Assembly (NCBI RefSeq): GCF_009707705.1
Contig: NZ_WLYX01000001.1
Location: forward strand, 868,001-932,000
Source: Paludibacterium denitrificans
GTDB taxonomy: Bacteria; Pseudomonadota; Gammaproteobacteria; Burkholderiales; Chromobacteriaceae
Length of the DNA stretch: 64,000 bases
Direction: 5' to 3'
Shown in pieces: positions 21,815-32,435 of this stretch (positions are counted from its first letter, which is position 1; each line of letters begins with the position of its first letter). Made by a program: the position numbers and the translations under genes. The notes beneath the pieces are model-generated. The model saw only the letters and a list, made by a program, of their open reading frames with translations, searched no databases and was not told the DNA's origin.

Positions 21815-22560
21815 TCAATCGCCGCTAATTTCGTGCTGCAAAGCCGTCAGCAAGCGGGAGGAGCCAAAACGGAAATGCTCGGCCGTCACCCACTCCGCGC
21901 CCATCACATGCTCGGCCAGATCGATGTACTCGGCAGCCTGCTCCACCGTTTGCAACTGGCTTAAGCGGCTTTGAACCCGCAGCGGCCACCACTGGCGCGG
22001 ATAGCGGTCAGCATGATACCGGCGGCTTCCAGTGTGCACCCCACTGCCACCGTGCCGGTCGAGGTCTTGATGAAATCAGCGAAGCCGGCGATGGCGAGCA
22101 GGCTGGCATCCCGAATCTGCCGTGGGCTATCCAGTTCACCCGTTTCCAGTATCACCTTGAGCGTTTTCTCACCACAGGCGTCCTTGCAGGCTTCCACCAA
22201 TTCGGCGGCCAGTTCTGCCTGCCCTTGCTGGAATGCCCGATAGGGAAACACGACATCAACTTCATCGGCGCCATCGGCGATGGCCGCACGGGTTTCTGCC
22301 ACGGCCTGCGCCACATCGTCCGAGCCATGCGGGAAGTTGGCAACGGTTGCCACACGGACCTGCGCCAGGCCCAGTTCGTTCAGCGTTTGCCGCGCCAGTC
22401 GCACAAAAGCAGGCCGGATGCAGACGGCAGCAACCGTACCGGCAGCACTGCGAGCTTGCTGACACAGCGCGACAATGCTGTCGGCGGTATCGTTGGGATT
22501 GAGGCTAGTCAGGTCCAGCATGGCTAGCGCCCGACGGGCAACAGGAGTCAGTTCACTCAT
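21815..22560 (-). CDS. deoC: Deoxyribose-phosphate aldolase (frame broken)
   Basis: Cleaves deoxyribose 5-phosphate to acetaldehyde and glyceraldehyde 3-phosphate. Class-I aldolase motifs [18 protein letters not shown] (Schiff-base Lys) and the phosphate-binding [11 protein letters not shown]. The break at 21959-21966 has GCTTAAGC where Lys-Ala-Ala-Gly-Gln needs GCCGGC. The only intact GCCGGC I found in the window also lies in this gene, at 22084-22089. Start ATG 22560. Confidence 0.93.
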
Positions 22561-22583
22561 GGAATTCTCTCGAAAAAACACAA

Positions 22584-22608
22584 CGGCCAACCCTGCCAAG
22601 GTTGGCCG
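22584..22608 (-). terminator. relA terminator formed by an inverted pair of the uptake-like repeat
   Basis: CGGCCAACC at 22584-22592 pairs with GGTTGGCCG at 22600-22608, a nine-base stem with a seven-base loop. On the minus strand TTGTGTTTTTTCG follows. One arm is an exact copy of the window-wide 10-mer (22601-22610), the other a near-complete copy. Neisseria often uses paired uptake sequences as terminators in the same way. Confidence 0.8.
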
Positions 22609-22650
22609 AAAAAGCTAAACGGCGATGGCCCGCGCCGGGCTAGCCAATCG

Positions 22651-24856
22651 TTATACGCGGCGCGCTTCGATCACGCCTTGCAGGTCGCGGATACGCCCCA
22701 GCACGCGGTTGATGTCGTTGAGGTTGCGCACTTCCACGGTAAAACCCATCTTGGCATGCAGGTCGCGCGACAGAGTGTTGACCGCGATCAGGTTGAGCTT
22801 TTCCCGCACCAGCACGTCGGAAATATCGCGCAGCAGGCCGGTGCGATCCAGCGACTGCACCTCGATATCAATCGGGAACACGCTGTTTTTCTGGTCGCCC
22901 CATTCGGCGGTGATCAGCCGTTCGGGCGCGTCAGCCGACAGGCGCTTGAGCGTGACGCAGTTGGCGCGGTGAATGGAAATGCCACGTCCCTTGGTGACGA
23001 AGCCAACCACGGCGTCGGGCGGTGCCGGTTTGCAGCACTTGGCCAGCACCGTCATCAGGTTATCCACGCCTTCGATCAGAATGCCACCCGAATCATGATG
23101 GCCCTTGCTGGCTCTGATCAGGCTGGCCGGATTGACCTCGGCGGGCGCCGCCGGTGCAAAGCTGTCGATCGCCTGAGCAACCGAGCGCGTGGTCAGTTCG
23201 CCATGCCCCAGCGCGCCGTACAGCTCGTCCAGCTTGGCGTAGCCGAGCTTTTCGGCCAACGCATTGAAATTGGGTTGCATCCCTTGGTGGCGTGACAGTT
23301 CGCGCTCAAACAGCTGCCGACCGGTTTCACGTACCGTATCGGCATTTTGCAGACGGATATACTGCCGAATCTTGGAAATGGCGCGATGGCTTTTCACCCA
23401 GCCGTCGTGCAGCCAGTTGACCGACGGCCCGCCTTCCTTGGCGGTCAGGATTTCCACGCGCTGACCGTTTTGCAGCGGCGTGGATAACGGCACGATCTGC
23501 CCTTCCACCTTGGCGCCACGGCAGCGGTGGCCCAGATCAGAGTGGATGGCGTAGGCAAAGTCGATGGGCGTGGCGCCATGCGGCAGCGCCAGAACCCGCC
23601 CTTGCGGCGTCAGCACGTAGATGGTGTCGGTAAACAGCTCGGTCTTGAAGGCTTCGGCCAACCCTTCGCGATCTGACATTTCCTCACGCCAGTCCAGCAG
23701 CTGGCGCAGCCGGGAGATTTTCTCCTCGTACTGCGCATCGCCCTTGCCGCCTTCCTTGTAGCGCCAATGCGCGGCCACGCCGAATTCGGCATGTTCGTGC
23801 ATGTCGAAGGTGCGGATCTGTACCTCCAGCGCCTTGTCTTCCGGTCCGATCACGGCGGTGTGCAGGCTACGGTAGTTATTGGCCTTGGGGTGGCTAATGT
23901 AGTCGTCGAACTCGCCGGGAATGGGCTGCCACATGCTGTGAATCAGCCCCAGCACGGTGTAGCAGTCCGGCAGTTTTTCCACCGGGATGCGCACGGCGCG
24001 GATGTCGTACAGCTCGGAGAAATCGAGTTTTTTCTTCTTCATCTTTTTCCAGATGGAGAAGATATGTTTTGGCCGCCCCGCCACTTCGCCCTTGATACCG
24101 GCTTTTTTCAGTTCGTTGCGCAGCGCTTCCAGCACGCGGCCGATATAGTCGATACGCTCCAGCCGCCGCTCGTCCAGCAACTTGGCGATTTTCTTGTAGC
24201 TTTCCGGCTCGACATGACGGAAGCCGAGGTCTTCCAGCTCCCATTTGATCTGCCACACCCCCAGTCGGTTGGCCAACGGGGCGAAGATGTCCAGCGTTTC
24301 GGTAGCGATGCTGTGACGCACAGCTTCATCCGCCACGTGCGGCAGGTAATGCATGGTCTGGGTCCGCCGAGGCCAGCTTGATCAGCACCACGCGGATATC
24401 TGCCACCATCGCCAGCAGCATCTTGCGCATGGTTTCCGCCTGCCGCGCCCGCTCTTCCGGGGTATCCAGCTTGTCCAGCCGGGCGATTTCGGTAATCCGC
24501 CGTACGCCGTTGACACCATCCACCAGTACCGCCACGGTCTTGCCAAAGCTGCTGGTCAGCCACTCCTGCCAGTCGGCACGATAATCCGGCACGCAAAACA
24601 GCAAGGCAGCGGCGATGGCGTCGGGCAGCAGGTTCAGGTCGGCCACGATGGCAGCGGCTGACACGGCATGGCTAAACACGTCCTCGCCGGTATGCGCAAG
24701 TCGCTTGCCCTGATACAGCTCACGCGCGGCCTCAAAGGCGCGCGCCAGCATCACCCGGTCCTCGACGGACAAGGTCGCGGACAATTGTTCAAGCCACTGA
24801 TGCGGATCAGCGGCGCTTACCAACGTATCGGCCACGGAGCGGACTACGGAAACCAT
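22651..24856 (-). CDS. relA: RelA/SpoT-family (p)ppGpp synthetase (frame broken)
   Basis: Stringent-response synthetase of ppGpp. The N-terminal hydrolase-like domain lacks the His-Asp pair (SHAVSAAAIVADLNL, FCVPDY), so it is the RelA type and not the bifunctional SpoT type. The synthetase domain has RPKHIFSIWKKM and FSELYDIRAVRI. It is followed by TGS (TDTIYVLTPQGRVLALPHGA), a helical part and a C-terminal ACT domain (RTGLLRDISDVL). About 735 residues. One extra base near 24362, before TQTMHYLPHVADE, breaks the frame. Start ATG 24856. Two uptake-like 10-mers (23251, 23653). Confidence 0.93.
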
Positions 24857-24931
24857 ATCGATCTAGTTCTTGGCGGTCAGGCCATTTGATTCGGTTGTTG
24901 GGGAGGCGGCAAGCCGCCGGGCCGGTACAGC

Positions 24932-25983
24932 TCAGACCTGTTCGGCCAACCTGAGCAGCAAGCGCCGTACCGGCGCTGGCACGCCGTAAGCATCGGGCGC
25001 GGCCAACAGGTCAAACCAATTGCCATTATTCTCCTTTACCGCCGTCGCGGAAAGAGCCTCCAGCCGCACCGGTAACGGCGTAATGATCAACCGGTAATGG
25101 GAAAACACGTGTTCCAGTTCCGGCCGGTTAAGCAAGACGTCGCCCAGACCGGTTGCGGCCAGCCAATCGTCCACCGCTTGCGAGCTGTCAAACTCCGGCA
25201 AGGACAGCAAGCCCCCCAGATTCCGGTCGGCGGCCGCCGCTGCAACCACACTTTATGTCCGTGGCAGGCCAGCAGCATGACGGTATGCCGCGTCGGCAAG
25301 GCTTTTTTGGGGCGCGGCGTGGGTAACTCTGCCGTCCGGCCGCTTTGCCAGGCAACACAGCCATCACGCATCGGGCAGTTTTCGCAGGCCGGTTTGCCAC
25401 GGCGACACACCGTCGCGCCCAAATCCATTAGCCCTTGCGTGTAGGCGGTCATATCGGCGGGCGGTGGCGGCAACAGCTTTTCGGCCAACGTCCACAACCG
25501 CTTTTCTACCGCCCGCTCGCCGGGAAACCCTTCAATACCAAAGCAGCGCGTCAATACCCGTTTGACATTACCATCCAGAATGGTTTCCCGCTGGCCAAAA
25601 GCAAAGGCGGCAATCGCTGCGGCCGTGGAGCGCCCCACGCCCGGCAAGCGTTCTATCTGCTCGCGCTCACACGGAAAGACTCCGCCAAATTCGTCGCGCA
25701 CCATCTGCGCCGCCTTGTGCAAGTTGCGCGCGCGCGAGTAATAACCAAGGCCGCTCCATTGCGCCAGCACCTCGTCTACCGAGGCAGCCGCCAGCGCAGC
25801 AATATCGGGGAAATGCTGCAAAAACCGGTCATAGTAGCCCAACACACTGCTAACCTGAGTCTGCTGCAGCATGATCTCCGACAGCCACACCCGATAAGCA
25901 TCGCGCACCTGCCACGGCAGACCGTGCCGCCCGTGCTGTTGCTGCCGGGCGATCAAACGCGCGGCAAAAGCCTGTTCCAACAT
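24932..25983 (-). CDS. mutY: Adenine DNA glycosylase MutY (frame broken)
   Basis: Removes adenine opposite 8-oxoG. The helix-hairpin-helix region LPGVGRSTAAAIAAFAFGQ with catalytic Asp (ILDGNVKRVLTRCFGI), the FeS cysteines CRRGKPACENCPMRDGC and a C-terminal NUDIX-like recognition domain are all present. Start ATG 25983 (MLEQAFAARL). One homopolymer deletion near 25220 (WGGLLSLP). About 350 residues. Uptake-like 10-mers at 24941 and 25480. Confidence 0.94.
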
Positions 25984-26094
25984 GATATTTCTTTGCTGCA
26001 ATCGAACCGGAGATGGTACCGGAAAGCACAGGCGGCACCAAGCAGCAGGCCAGCAAATACGATAGAATGAAACATTGTTCAAAAAGGATGTTTC

Positions 26095-27294
26095 ATGGCT
26101 ACTTTCCGCTCCCGCCAGCGCGCCCAATTGCGCCGCGATACCAACAGCCGCGACCCTGCCACCGGCTCGTGCCATGGCGGGCAGCCAGCAACACCCAGCA
26201 GCAACGGCCCGTTGATTCAGAAAAAGCCATCCTCGGGCGCCCCCAGCAACACCGCTCCACGCGAACCCTACGCTGGACGGCGTCCCGGCCCTGCCGGAGG
26301 CAAACCGTCATTTGGCCGCGATAACCCGCGCCAAGATGAAGGTCGCCGCTTCGAACGAAACGAACGAGGCAACACTCCACGCTTCGAACGCCGCGATGAT
26401 GAACGCAAGCCATTCAATCGTGAGCACTCAGCCACCGGCGCCAAGCCGCCGTTCAACCGAGAGGCACCGCGTCAAGGCGAAGGCCGCCGCTTCGAACGCG
26501 ACGAACGCAGCAGCAACCCGCGTTTCGAGCGCCGCGATGACGAACGCAAACCTTACAGCCGGGACCGTGGCCCGTCTGGCCCGAAACCACTATTCGGCCA
26601 GAGCGACAAGCCGCAAGGCGAAGGCCGCCACTTTGAACGCGACGAGCGCGGTAGCAACCCGCGTTTCGAGCGACGTGATGACGAGCGCAAACCTTACAGC
26701 CGTGACCGTGGCCCATCCGGCCCGAAACCGCTATTCGGCCAGAGCGACAAGCCGCAAGGCGAAGGCCGCCGGTTTGAACGCGACGAGCGCAGCAATGCAC
26801 CGCGTTCCGAGCGCTGCGATGACGAGCGCAAACCTTACAGCCGTGACCGTGGCCCGTCCGGCCCGAAACCACTGTTCGGCCAGAGCGACAAGCCGCAAGG
26901 CGAAGGTCGCCGTTTCGAGCGTGACGAGCGCGGCAGCAACCCGCGTTTCGAGCGCCGCGATGACGAACGCAAACCTTACAGCCGGGACCGTGGCCCGTCC
27001 GGCCCGAAACCGCTGTTCGGCCATGGCGACAAGCCGCAAGGCGAAGGTCGCCGCTTTGAGCGTGACGAGCGCAGCAACGCACCGCACGCTAACGACACAG
27101 ATACGCGACAAAGCCGTTGGCACTACAGCGACAACCGTCAACCCGGTGGTTTGAAGCCGTTGGCAGCACCGCATCGGCTGGAAACACCGCATGGCCGTCA
27201 ACAGCGCCACCAGGCCGATGCCCAACACAAGCCCGCAGCAACACGCCGTCTTCGCTTACCCGGCAATGTCACAAGCGCGACTGAAAGACGCTGA
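26095..27294 (+). CDS. Arg/Asp/Glu-rich tandem-repeat protein, possibly the N-terminal part of RlmL
   Basis: 399 residues with almost no hydrophobic core. A 45-residue lead-in is followed by five full 47-residue repeats and a partial sixth, each with GRRFERDER, NPRFERRDDERKPYSRDR and GPSGPKPLFG. It looks intrinsically disordered, resembling RNA-binding or RNP-associated tails. Start ATG 26095 is uncertain. The last 100 bp overlap the start of rlmL in another frame. A GCTTAC error signature lies at 27254-27259, so the reading-frame change may be artificial and the repeats an N-terminal extension of the rRNA methyltransferase. No specific function can be assigned. Confidence 0.6.
   Translation: MATFRSRQRAQLRRDTNSRDPATGSCHGGQPATPSSNGPLIQKKPSSGAPSNTAPREPYAGRRPGPAGGKPSFGRDNPRQDEGRRFERNERGNTPRFERRDDERKPFNREHSATGAKPPFNREAPRQGEGRRFERDERSSNPRFERRDDERKPYSRDRGPSGPKPLFGQSDKPQGEGRHFERDERGSNPRFERRDDERKPYSRDRGPSGPKPLFGQSDKPQGEGRRFERDERSNAPRSERCDDERKPYSRDRGPSGPKPLFGQSDKPQGEGRRFERDERGSNPRFERRDDERKPYSRDRGPSGPKPLFGHGDKPQGEGRRFERDERSNAPHANDTDTRQSRWHYSDNRQPGGLKPLAAPHRLETPHGRQQRHQADAQHKPAATRRLRLPGNVTSATERR
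26338..27100 (+). repeat. 141-bp in-frame tandem repeat
   Basis: Units start at 26338, 26479, 26620, 26761, 26902 and 27043 (partial), each exactly 141 bp apart and so preserving frame. The first unit is the most diverged; the next four are nearly identical. The unit encodes 47 residues of alternating basic and acidic side chains. Near-identity over long stretches suggests recent expansion and likely copy-number variation between strains. Confidence 0.95.
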
Positions 27295-28465
27295 ACTCGG
27301 CCTGTTTGCGCCGTGTCCGCGCGGGCTGGAAGGCATACTGGCCAAGGAATTGACGGCATGCGGGGCGCGAAACGTGGATGCGACCGATGGCGGCGTACGC
27401 GCCTCCGGCAATATGGACGTGATCATGCGCGCCAACCTGATGAGCCGTACCGCCAGCCGCATTCTGCTCAAGTTGGCCGAAGGTCCTTATCGCAGCGAAC
27501 ACGACATCAACCGTCTGGCCATGTCGATCGACTGGCCGCGCTGGTTTGACGTGCAGCGCAGCATCAAGGTCAAGACCGATGGCATTGGCACCACCGTGCG
27601 CAGCCTCGATTACATCTCGCTGACGGTCAAAGACGCCATCTGCGACCGCTTCCGCCCTGGCACAACTCGGGCGGCCCAACGTGGACACGCGCCAGCCGGA
27701 CATGCGCATCCACACCTTCCTCACCCGTGACCACGCCATCATCTATCTGGACACCAGCGGCGAACCGCTGTTCAAGCGTGGCTGGCGCGAGGAAACCGGC
27801 GAAGCGCCGCTCCGCGAGAACCTGGCGGCAGGCATTCTGCTGCTGGCTTAAGCTACGATGGCAGCCAGCCGCTGATTGATCCGCTGTGCGGCAGCGGCAC
27901 CTTTCTGGTTGAAGCCGCCGATATCGCGCTACAGCGGGCACCGGGGCGCCTGCGCCGCTTTGCCTTCCAGAAACTGCGCGAATTCGATGCCCTGAGCTGG
28001 GAAGCCTTGCAAAACGAGGCAAGGTTGGCCGAAAAACCGCTATGCAAGCTGGCAATCGCCGGTTCCGACCGCGATGCGGAAATGATCCGCGTCACCCGTC
28101 ACAATCTGGAACTGGCCGGGCTCGCCACCGCCGTGGACACCAAGGTGCAGGATATTCTGGATGTCCGCCCGACCGCGCCGCATGGCCTGATCGTCAGCAA
28201 CCCGCCCTACGGCGTGCGGCTGGATGAGCAGGACGCACTGGCGGCATGGTATCCCCAGTTGGGTACGTGGCTGAAAAACCATTTTTGCCTAGCTGGACGG
28301 TCCATCTGCTCAGCGGTGACCTGCGCCCTGGCGAAACTGATCCACCTGTCGCCCAAGCGCCGTACGCCGCTGTATAACGGCTCGCTGGAATGCCGCCTGT
28401 TCATGATCCAGATGGTGGCAGGCAGCGCTCGGCGCGAAAAACCGTCTGCTGACAAGCAGGAATAA
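27266..28465 (+). CDS. rlmL: THUMP-domain 23S rRNA (guanine-N2) methyltransferase, RlmL-type (frame broken)
   Basis: Methylates a guanine of 23S rRNA. N-terminal [17 protein letters not shown] and THUMP region, then the methyltransferase core with [15 protein letters not shown], and the catalytic SNPPYG near 28200. The start could be ATG 27266 (MSQARLKD), ATG 27191, or further upstream if fused to the repeat ORF. Breaks: near 27657 and near 28325 (CCTGG read as CCCTGG), 27847-27854 (GCTTAAGC where LLAGYDG needs GCCGGC), and 28287-28293 (GCCTAGC where FAGWTVH needs GCCGGC). Uptake-like 10-mers at 27472 and 28024 both spell Leu-Ala-Glu. Confidence 0.88.
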
Positions 28466-28553
28466 GCACTAATCGCCGGGCAGGCCCTCCTGCCCGGCCG
28501 GTGCGCGTGCCATAATCATCGCCATCTCAAGATACCGATGCCCGGCCCGCTGC

Positions 28554-29156
28554 ATGGAAACCTCTTTTCTCTCCGCCACCATTCTGCTGATCCTGATTAC
28601 CGACCCGCTCGGTAACATTCCGCTGTTCATCACCGCCCTCAAGCAAGTCAAACCGGAACGCCGCAAGCACGTGGTATTGCGTGAATGCCTGATCGCCTTC
28701 ACCGTGCTGCTGATTTTCATGTTCTTCGGGCGCGACTTTCTGGAGGTGATGCACCTGACCGACGAATCGGTACGCATTGCCGGTGGCGTGATTCTGTTCC
28801 TGATTGCCATCAAGATGATTTTCCCCGGCGAAGGCAGCGTGTTTGGCGGCGACCACATGCACTCCGAGCCATTCATCGTGCCCATTGCCATTCCGCTGAT
28901 TTTAGCCCCGTCTGCCATGGCCACGGTGCTACTGATGTCCACGCGCGAACCCACGCGCATGCTGGAATGGGTCGGTGCGCTCACCCTGTGCATGCTGGTC
29001 ACGACCGTGGTGTTCCTGTTCTCCGGCAAACTGCAAAAACTGCTGGGCGAACAAGCCATTACCGCGCTGGAGCGGCTGATGGGGCTGGTCCTTACCGCCA
29101 TCGCCATTGAAATGTTGCTCGGCGGCATCGCCTCGTACATCCGCCAGTTTCACTAA
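28554..29156 (+). CDS. MarC/YhgN-family membrane protein
   Basis: 200-residue protein of about six hydrophobic segments, the MarC-family pattern, with LITDPLGNIPLF near the N-terminus and PLILAPSAMATVLL in the middle. The family's transported substrate, if any, is not established; despite the name it is not clearly linked to antibiotic resistance. Start ATG 28554, intact, about 90 bp after rlmL. Confidence 0.9.
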   Translation: METSFLSATILLILITDPLGNIPLFITALKQVKPERRKHVVLRECLIAFTVLLIFMFFGRDFLEVMHLTDESVRIAGGVILFLIAIKMIFPGEGSVFGGDHMHSEPFIVPIAIPLILAPSAMATVLLMSTREPTRMLEWVGALTLCMLVTTVVFLFSGKLQKLLGEQAITALERLMGLVLTAIAIEMLLGGIASYIRQFH

Positions 29157-29335
29157 TGCCCACGGCATGACCTGTCCAATAAATGGTGATGGCAGGATGA
29201 CAGCAACGGCCATGACAAAGCCACCTCTTAGGGATTTCGGCAATTAGCCCAAGGCTTGCAGGCTGCTAGCATGGTGAGAAAAGGGCCACTTCGAGCCCGA
29301 ATGCCAGAATAAAACCAACGCTAGAGAGACCGTTC

Positions 29336-30676
29336 ATGCAAGCTAAAAAACCGTTTTATGCGCGGCTGTACTTTCAGGTACTTGCCGCCATCGCCATCGG
29401 CATCCTGCTGGGGGCATTCTTTCCGTCCACAGCGGCCAAGATGAAACCGCTAGGGGATGCCTTCATCAAACTGATCAAGATGATGATTGCCCCGATCATC
29501 TTCACCACGGTGGTGGTGGGCATTGCCAAGATGGGCAACATGAAGGAAGTGGGCCGCGTCGGCGTCAAGGCGCTGTTTTACTTTGAAGTGGTTACCACGC
29601 TGGCACTGGTTATCGGTCTGGTAGTGGTCAATGTGCTGCAACCGGGTTTAAGCCCTGAACGTTGACCCGAGCACGCTGGACACCAAGTCCATCGCCAAGT
29701 TCACCGCCAGTGCCAAGGAAATGAACACGGTTGATTTCCTGATGCACATCATTCCTGACACGGTAACCGGCGCGTTTGCCACCGGTGAAATCCTGCAGGT
29801 TCTACTGTTCTCCGTGCTGCTGGGTCTGGCGCTCACACACATGGGCAAGCGCGGTGACGCCGTCATCGAGTTCCTCGACGATCTGTCCCACGCCCTGTTC
29901 GGCGTCATCAACCTGCTGATGAAGCTGGCCCCTATCGGCGCCTTTGGTGCCATGGCCTTTACCATCGGCAAATACGGAGTGGGTTCGCTCAAACAGCTCG
30001 GCTTCCTGATGCTGTGCGTCTACATCACCTGTTTTGCCTTCGTGTTTGTGGTACTGGGCCTGATTGCACGCTTCAACGGCTTCAGCATCTTCAAATACCG
30101 GCGTACATCAAGGATGAAATCCTGCTGGTACTGGGTACCTCGTCGTCGGAATCCGCGCTACCGGGCATGATGAACAAGATGGAAAAACTGGGCTGCTCCA
30201 AACCGGTTGTCGGCATGGTGATTCCAACCGGCTACTCGTTCAACCCGGACGGCACCTCCATCTACCTGACCATGGCCGCCGTGTTCATCGCACAGGCTAC
30301 CAACGTACAACTGTCGCTGGGTGAAGAGCTGGGCATCATCGGCGTGTTGCTGCTCACCTCCAAGGGTGCCGCTGCCGTGACCGGTGGTGGCTTCATCACC
30401 CCGGCTGCCACGCTGGCCACCATGGGCGGCAAGCTGCCGGTAGAAGGCCTGGCCTTGCTGATTGGTATTGACCGCTTCATGTCCGAAGCCCGCGCCATTA
30501 CCAACCTGATCGGTAACGGCATCGCCACCATCGTCGTGGCACGCTGGGAAAAATCGCTGAACGAAGATCGCCTGCACGCCGTGCTGAATGGCAAGATCTA
30601 CGAGGATGAAGACACCCTCAAGGAAGAAGATCAAGCCTCGGTACAAGCTGCCGTAGACAGCGCCACCGCCAGCTGA
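29336..30676 (+). CDS. dctA: C4-dicarboxylate/cation symporter DctA (frame broken)
   Basis: Inner-membrane symporter for succinate, fumarate and malate. Begins [20 protein letters not shown]. Signature segments of the family: [49 protein letters not shown] and the C-terminal [20 protein letters not shown]. Breaks: 29645-29651, where Pro-Gly-Ala-Gly-Leu needs GCCGGC, and near 30098, where KYLAYIKDE needs CCTGG but CCGG is read. The LysR-type gene next door, convergent, could be its regulator, but this is only positional. Confidence 0.94.
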
Positions 30677-30699
30677 TCACCAAACACAGCAACCTTGAT

Positions 30700-30726
30700 A
30701 GCCCGCCACGGTGGTGGGCTTTTTTT
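30700..30726 (+). terminator. dctA terminator
   Basis: AGCCCGCCAC/GTGGTGGGCT stem with a T-run, about 25 bp after the dctA stop. Confidence 0.88.
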
Positions 30727-30730
30727 CGTC

Positions 30731-31631
30731 TCAAAGTTGGCCGAAAAACGCCAGCAAGTAATCGACAAACACCCGCACCTTGCCGGGTACATGGCGCCGC
30801 ACCGGATAAACCGCAGACAGCTCCAGCGCCGACCAGTGATACGCCTCCAGCACCGGCACCAGTTTGCTTACCTGTAACGCCTCTTCCAGCAAAAAACGCG
30901 GCTGCAGGATCAGCCCCATGCCCTGGATGGCAGCATCGGCCAGAATATCGCCATTATTGGCCCGTAGCGGCCCGTTGACCCGCACCTTGTCCTGCCTGCC
31001 CGCATCATCGGTATAACTCCACAGCGTCGGCTGCTGGGCCAGCGTATAGATCAGGCAATCATGCCCCGCCAATTCAGCCTGTCTTGGGCACGCCACGGCG
31101 AGCAAAGTAAGAAGGGGCCGCACACAAAACATCGGCCACACGCGCCAGACGGCGCGCCACCAGCGAGGAATCCGCCAAGCTGGAAACCCTGATCGCCAGA
31201 TCAAACCCCTCCTCCACCAGATCCACGCGCCGGTCGTTCAGCGACAGCTCCACGTCCACGTCCGGGTACTGCTGATGAAACCCAGCCACGGCTCGGCCGA
31301 GATAACGCATGCCAAACGATACCGGTGCCGTGACACGCAGCCGCCCTACCGGCAGCGTAGAGCCATGAGACAACTCCGCATCCAGGTTATCCAGTTCCGT
31401 CAACAACGCCCCGGCTTGCGCCAGATAGGTTTGCCCGGCCTCGGTCAGCGACAGCCGCCGGGTGGTACGCTGCATCAGCCGCACCCCCAAACGCGTTTCC
31501 AGCGCCGACACCAGCTTGGTGACCATGGCGCGCGACAGCTCCAGCCGCTCCGCCGCCGCGACGAAGCTCCCCAGCTCCGCCACGGTGACAAAAGCTCTGA
31601 TTTCCGAGAAACGGTCCATTTGCATTACCAA
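30731..31631 (-). CDS. LysR-family transcriptional regulator (frame broken)
   Basis: N-terminal winged helix-turn-helix (FVTVAELGSFVAAAERLELSRAMVTKLVSALE, given here as a region) followed by a LysR substrate-binding domain (GRLRVTAPVSFGMRYLG, DLAIRVSSLADSSLVARRL). Start is uncertain between 31631, 31625 and 31619. One extra base near 31082 breaks the effector domain between RRGVPK and QAELAGH. The last codons spell Phe-Phe-Gly-Gln-Leu using the uptake-like 10-mer at 30736. Target genes are unknown; convergent to dctA. Confidence 0.88.
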
Positions 31632-31766
31632 CAGAGCAAGAACTGCCCTATATATACCCCATTATTCACCAAAGCTGGCAAATGGCGATTGGGAATGACT
31701 CCAGCCACCTTACCGGCCAGCAGCCACCCCCAAACCAATGAGCCAGTGCCAGCCGCGCATGAAAAA

Positions 31767-31797
31767 ACCCCCGAAAGGCGAACTTTCGGGGTTTTTC
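31767..31797 (-). terminator. Terminator of the tRNA-Phe transcript
   Basis: CCCCGAAAG/CTTTCGGGG stem. T-runs lie on both sides, and it is correctly placed downstream of the two leftward tRNA genes. Confidence 0.85.
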
Positions 31798-31835
31798 TTG
31801 ATACAACCAAGCATAGCCTGGATGTTATCGAATTC

Positions 31836-31911
31836 TGGTGGCCAATCTCGGAATCGAACCAAGGACACACGGATTTTCAATCCGTTGCTCTACCAACTGA
31901 GCTAATTGGCC
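31836..31911 (-). tRNA. tRNA-Phe (GAA), copy 2
   Basis: 76 nt on the reverse strand including an encoded CCA. Acceptor GGCCAAT/ATTGGCC, D-arm AGCTCAGTTGGTAGAGC, anticodon loop TTGAAAA with anticodon GAA, and T-arm with GGTTCGATTCC. Second of two apparently identical copies in the transcript. Confidence 0.97.
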
Positions 31912-31938
31912 AACTGATTAGGTAACAAGCGGGTTTGA

Positions 31939-32014
31939 TGGTGGCCAATCTCGGAATCGAACCAAGGACACACGGATTTTCAATCCGTTGCTCTACCAAC
32001 TGAGCTAATTGGCC
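31939..32014 (-). tRNA. tRNA-Phe (GAA), copy 1
   Basis: Same structure and apparently the same sequence as the copy 27 bp downstream, including CCA. The pair probably comes from one precursor transcript. Confidence 0.97.
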
Positions 32015-32435
32015 TCAAACTGTGCTGGAGCACCGTCAGAGCCACGCATTAGACCAGAATGGCCGCACAGCGTCAAGAAAAAATTGCAAAAACCCATGCC
32101 ACAAGCCCGGCCCAAAATCCCGGCACAGCGCGCGAAACAACGCTCAGGCTCAGGGCCTGGGTTGCCGAATGCGCCACTTCACCGACATGCAACGATCAGT
32201 AATTGGTCAAAACACTACAGATTCGCAGCATGATGGCATTTTATGCTTTCATCAAAACCATTTACCCGAGACATCAGGCCAACTGCCCGTATAATCTGGC
32301 ACAAGGTTTTGGCTTAGGCATTGCTCGCAACGAAACCACCATTACCCCAAACAACGACTCAACAAGTCGCCGCAACGCCCAAGGCCGCAGCATGACTGCA
32401 TCCCTCTGGCGCGCGTTGCCCCTAAAGGAATACCC
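32015..32435. other. Intergenic region between tRNA-Phe and the Lrp-type regulator
   Basis: About 420 bases between divergent units. Must hold the leftward tRNA promoter and the rightward regulator promoter, but I cannot define either. No protein-like frame and no repeat copy. Confidence 0.5.

Noticed and set aside
24263..24280. GTTGGCCAAC in relA as another repeat copy
   Set aside because: It matches only the first eight bases and is a palindrome of its own. Not counted among the exact copies; similar near matches at 8268, 17063, 48484 and 56579 were also left out.
26312..27228. Long alternative-frame and antisense ORFs over the 141-bp repeat
   Set aside because: They are periodic shadows of the repeat. 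The frame starting at 26095 has the balanced charged composition and an ATG; the others are Ala/Thr- or Cys/Arg-rich artefacts.
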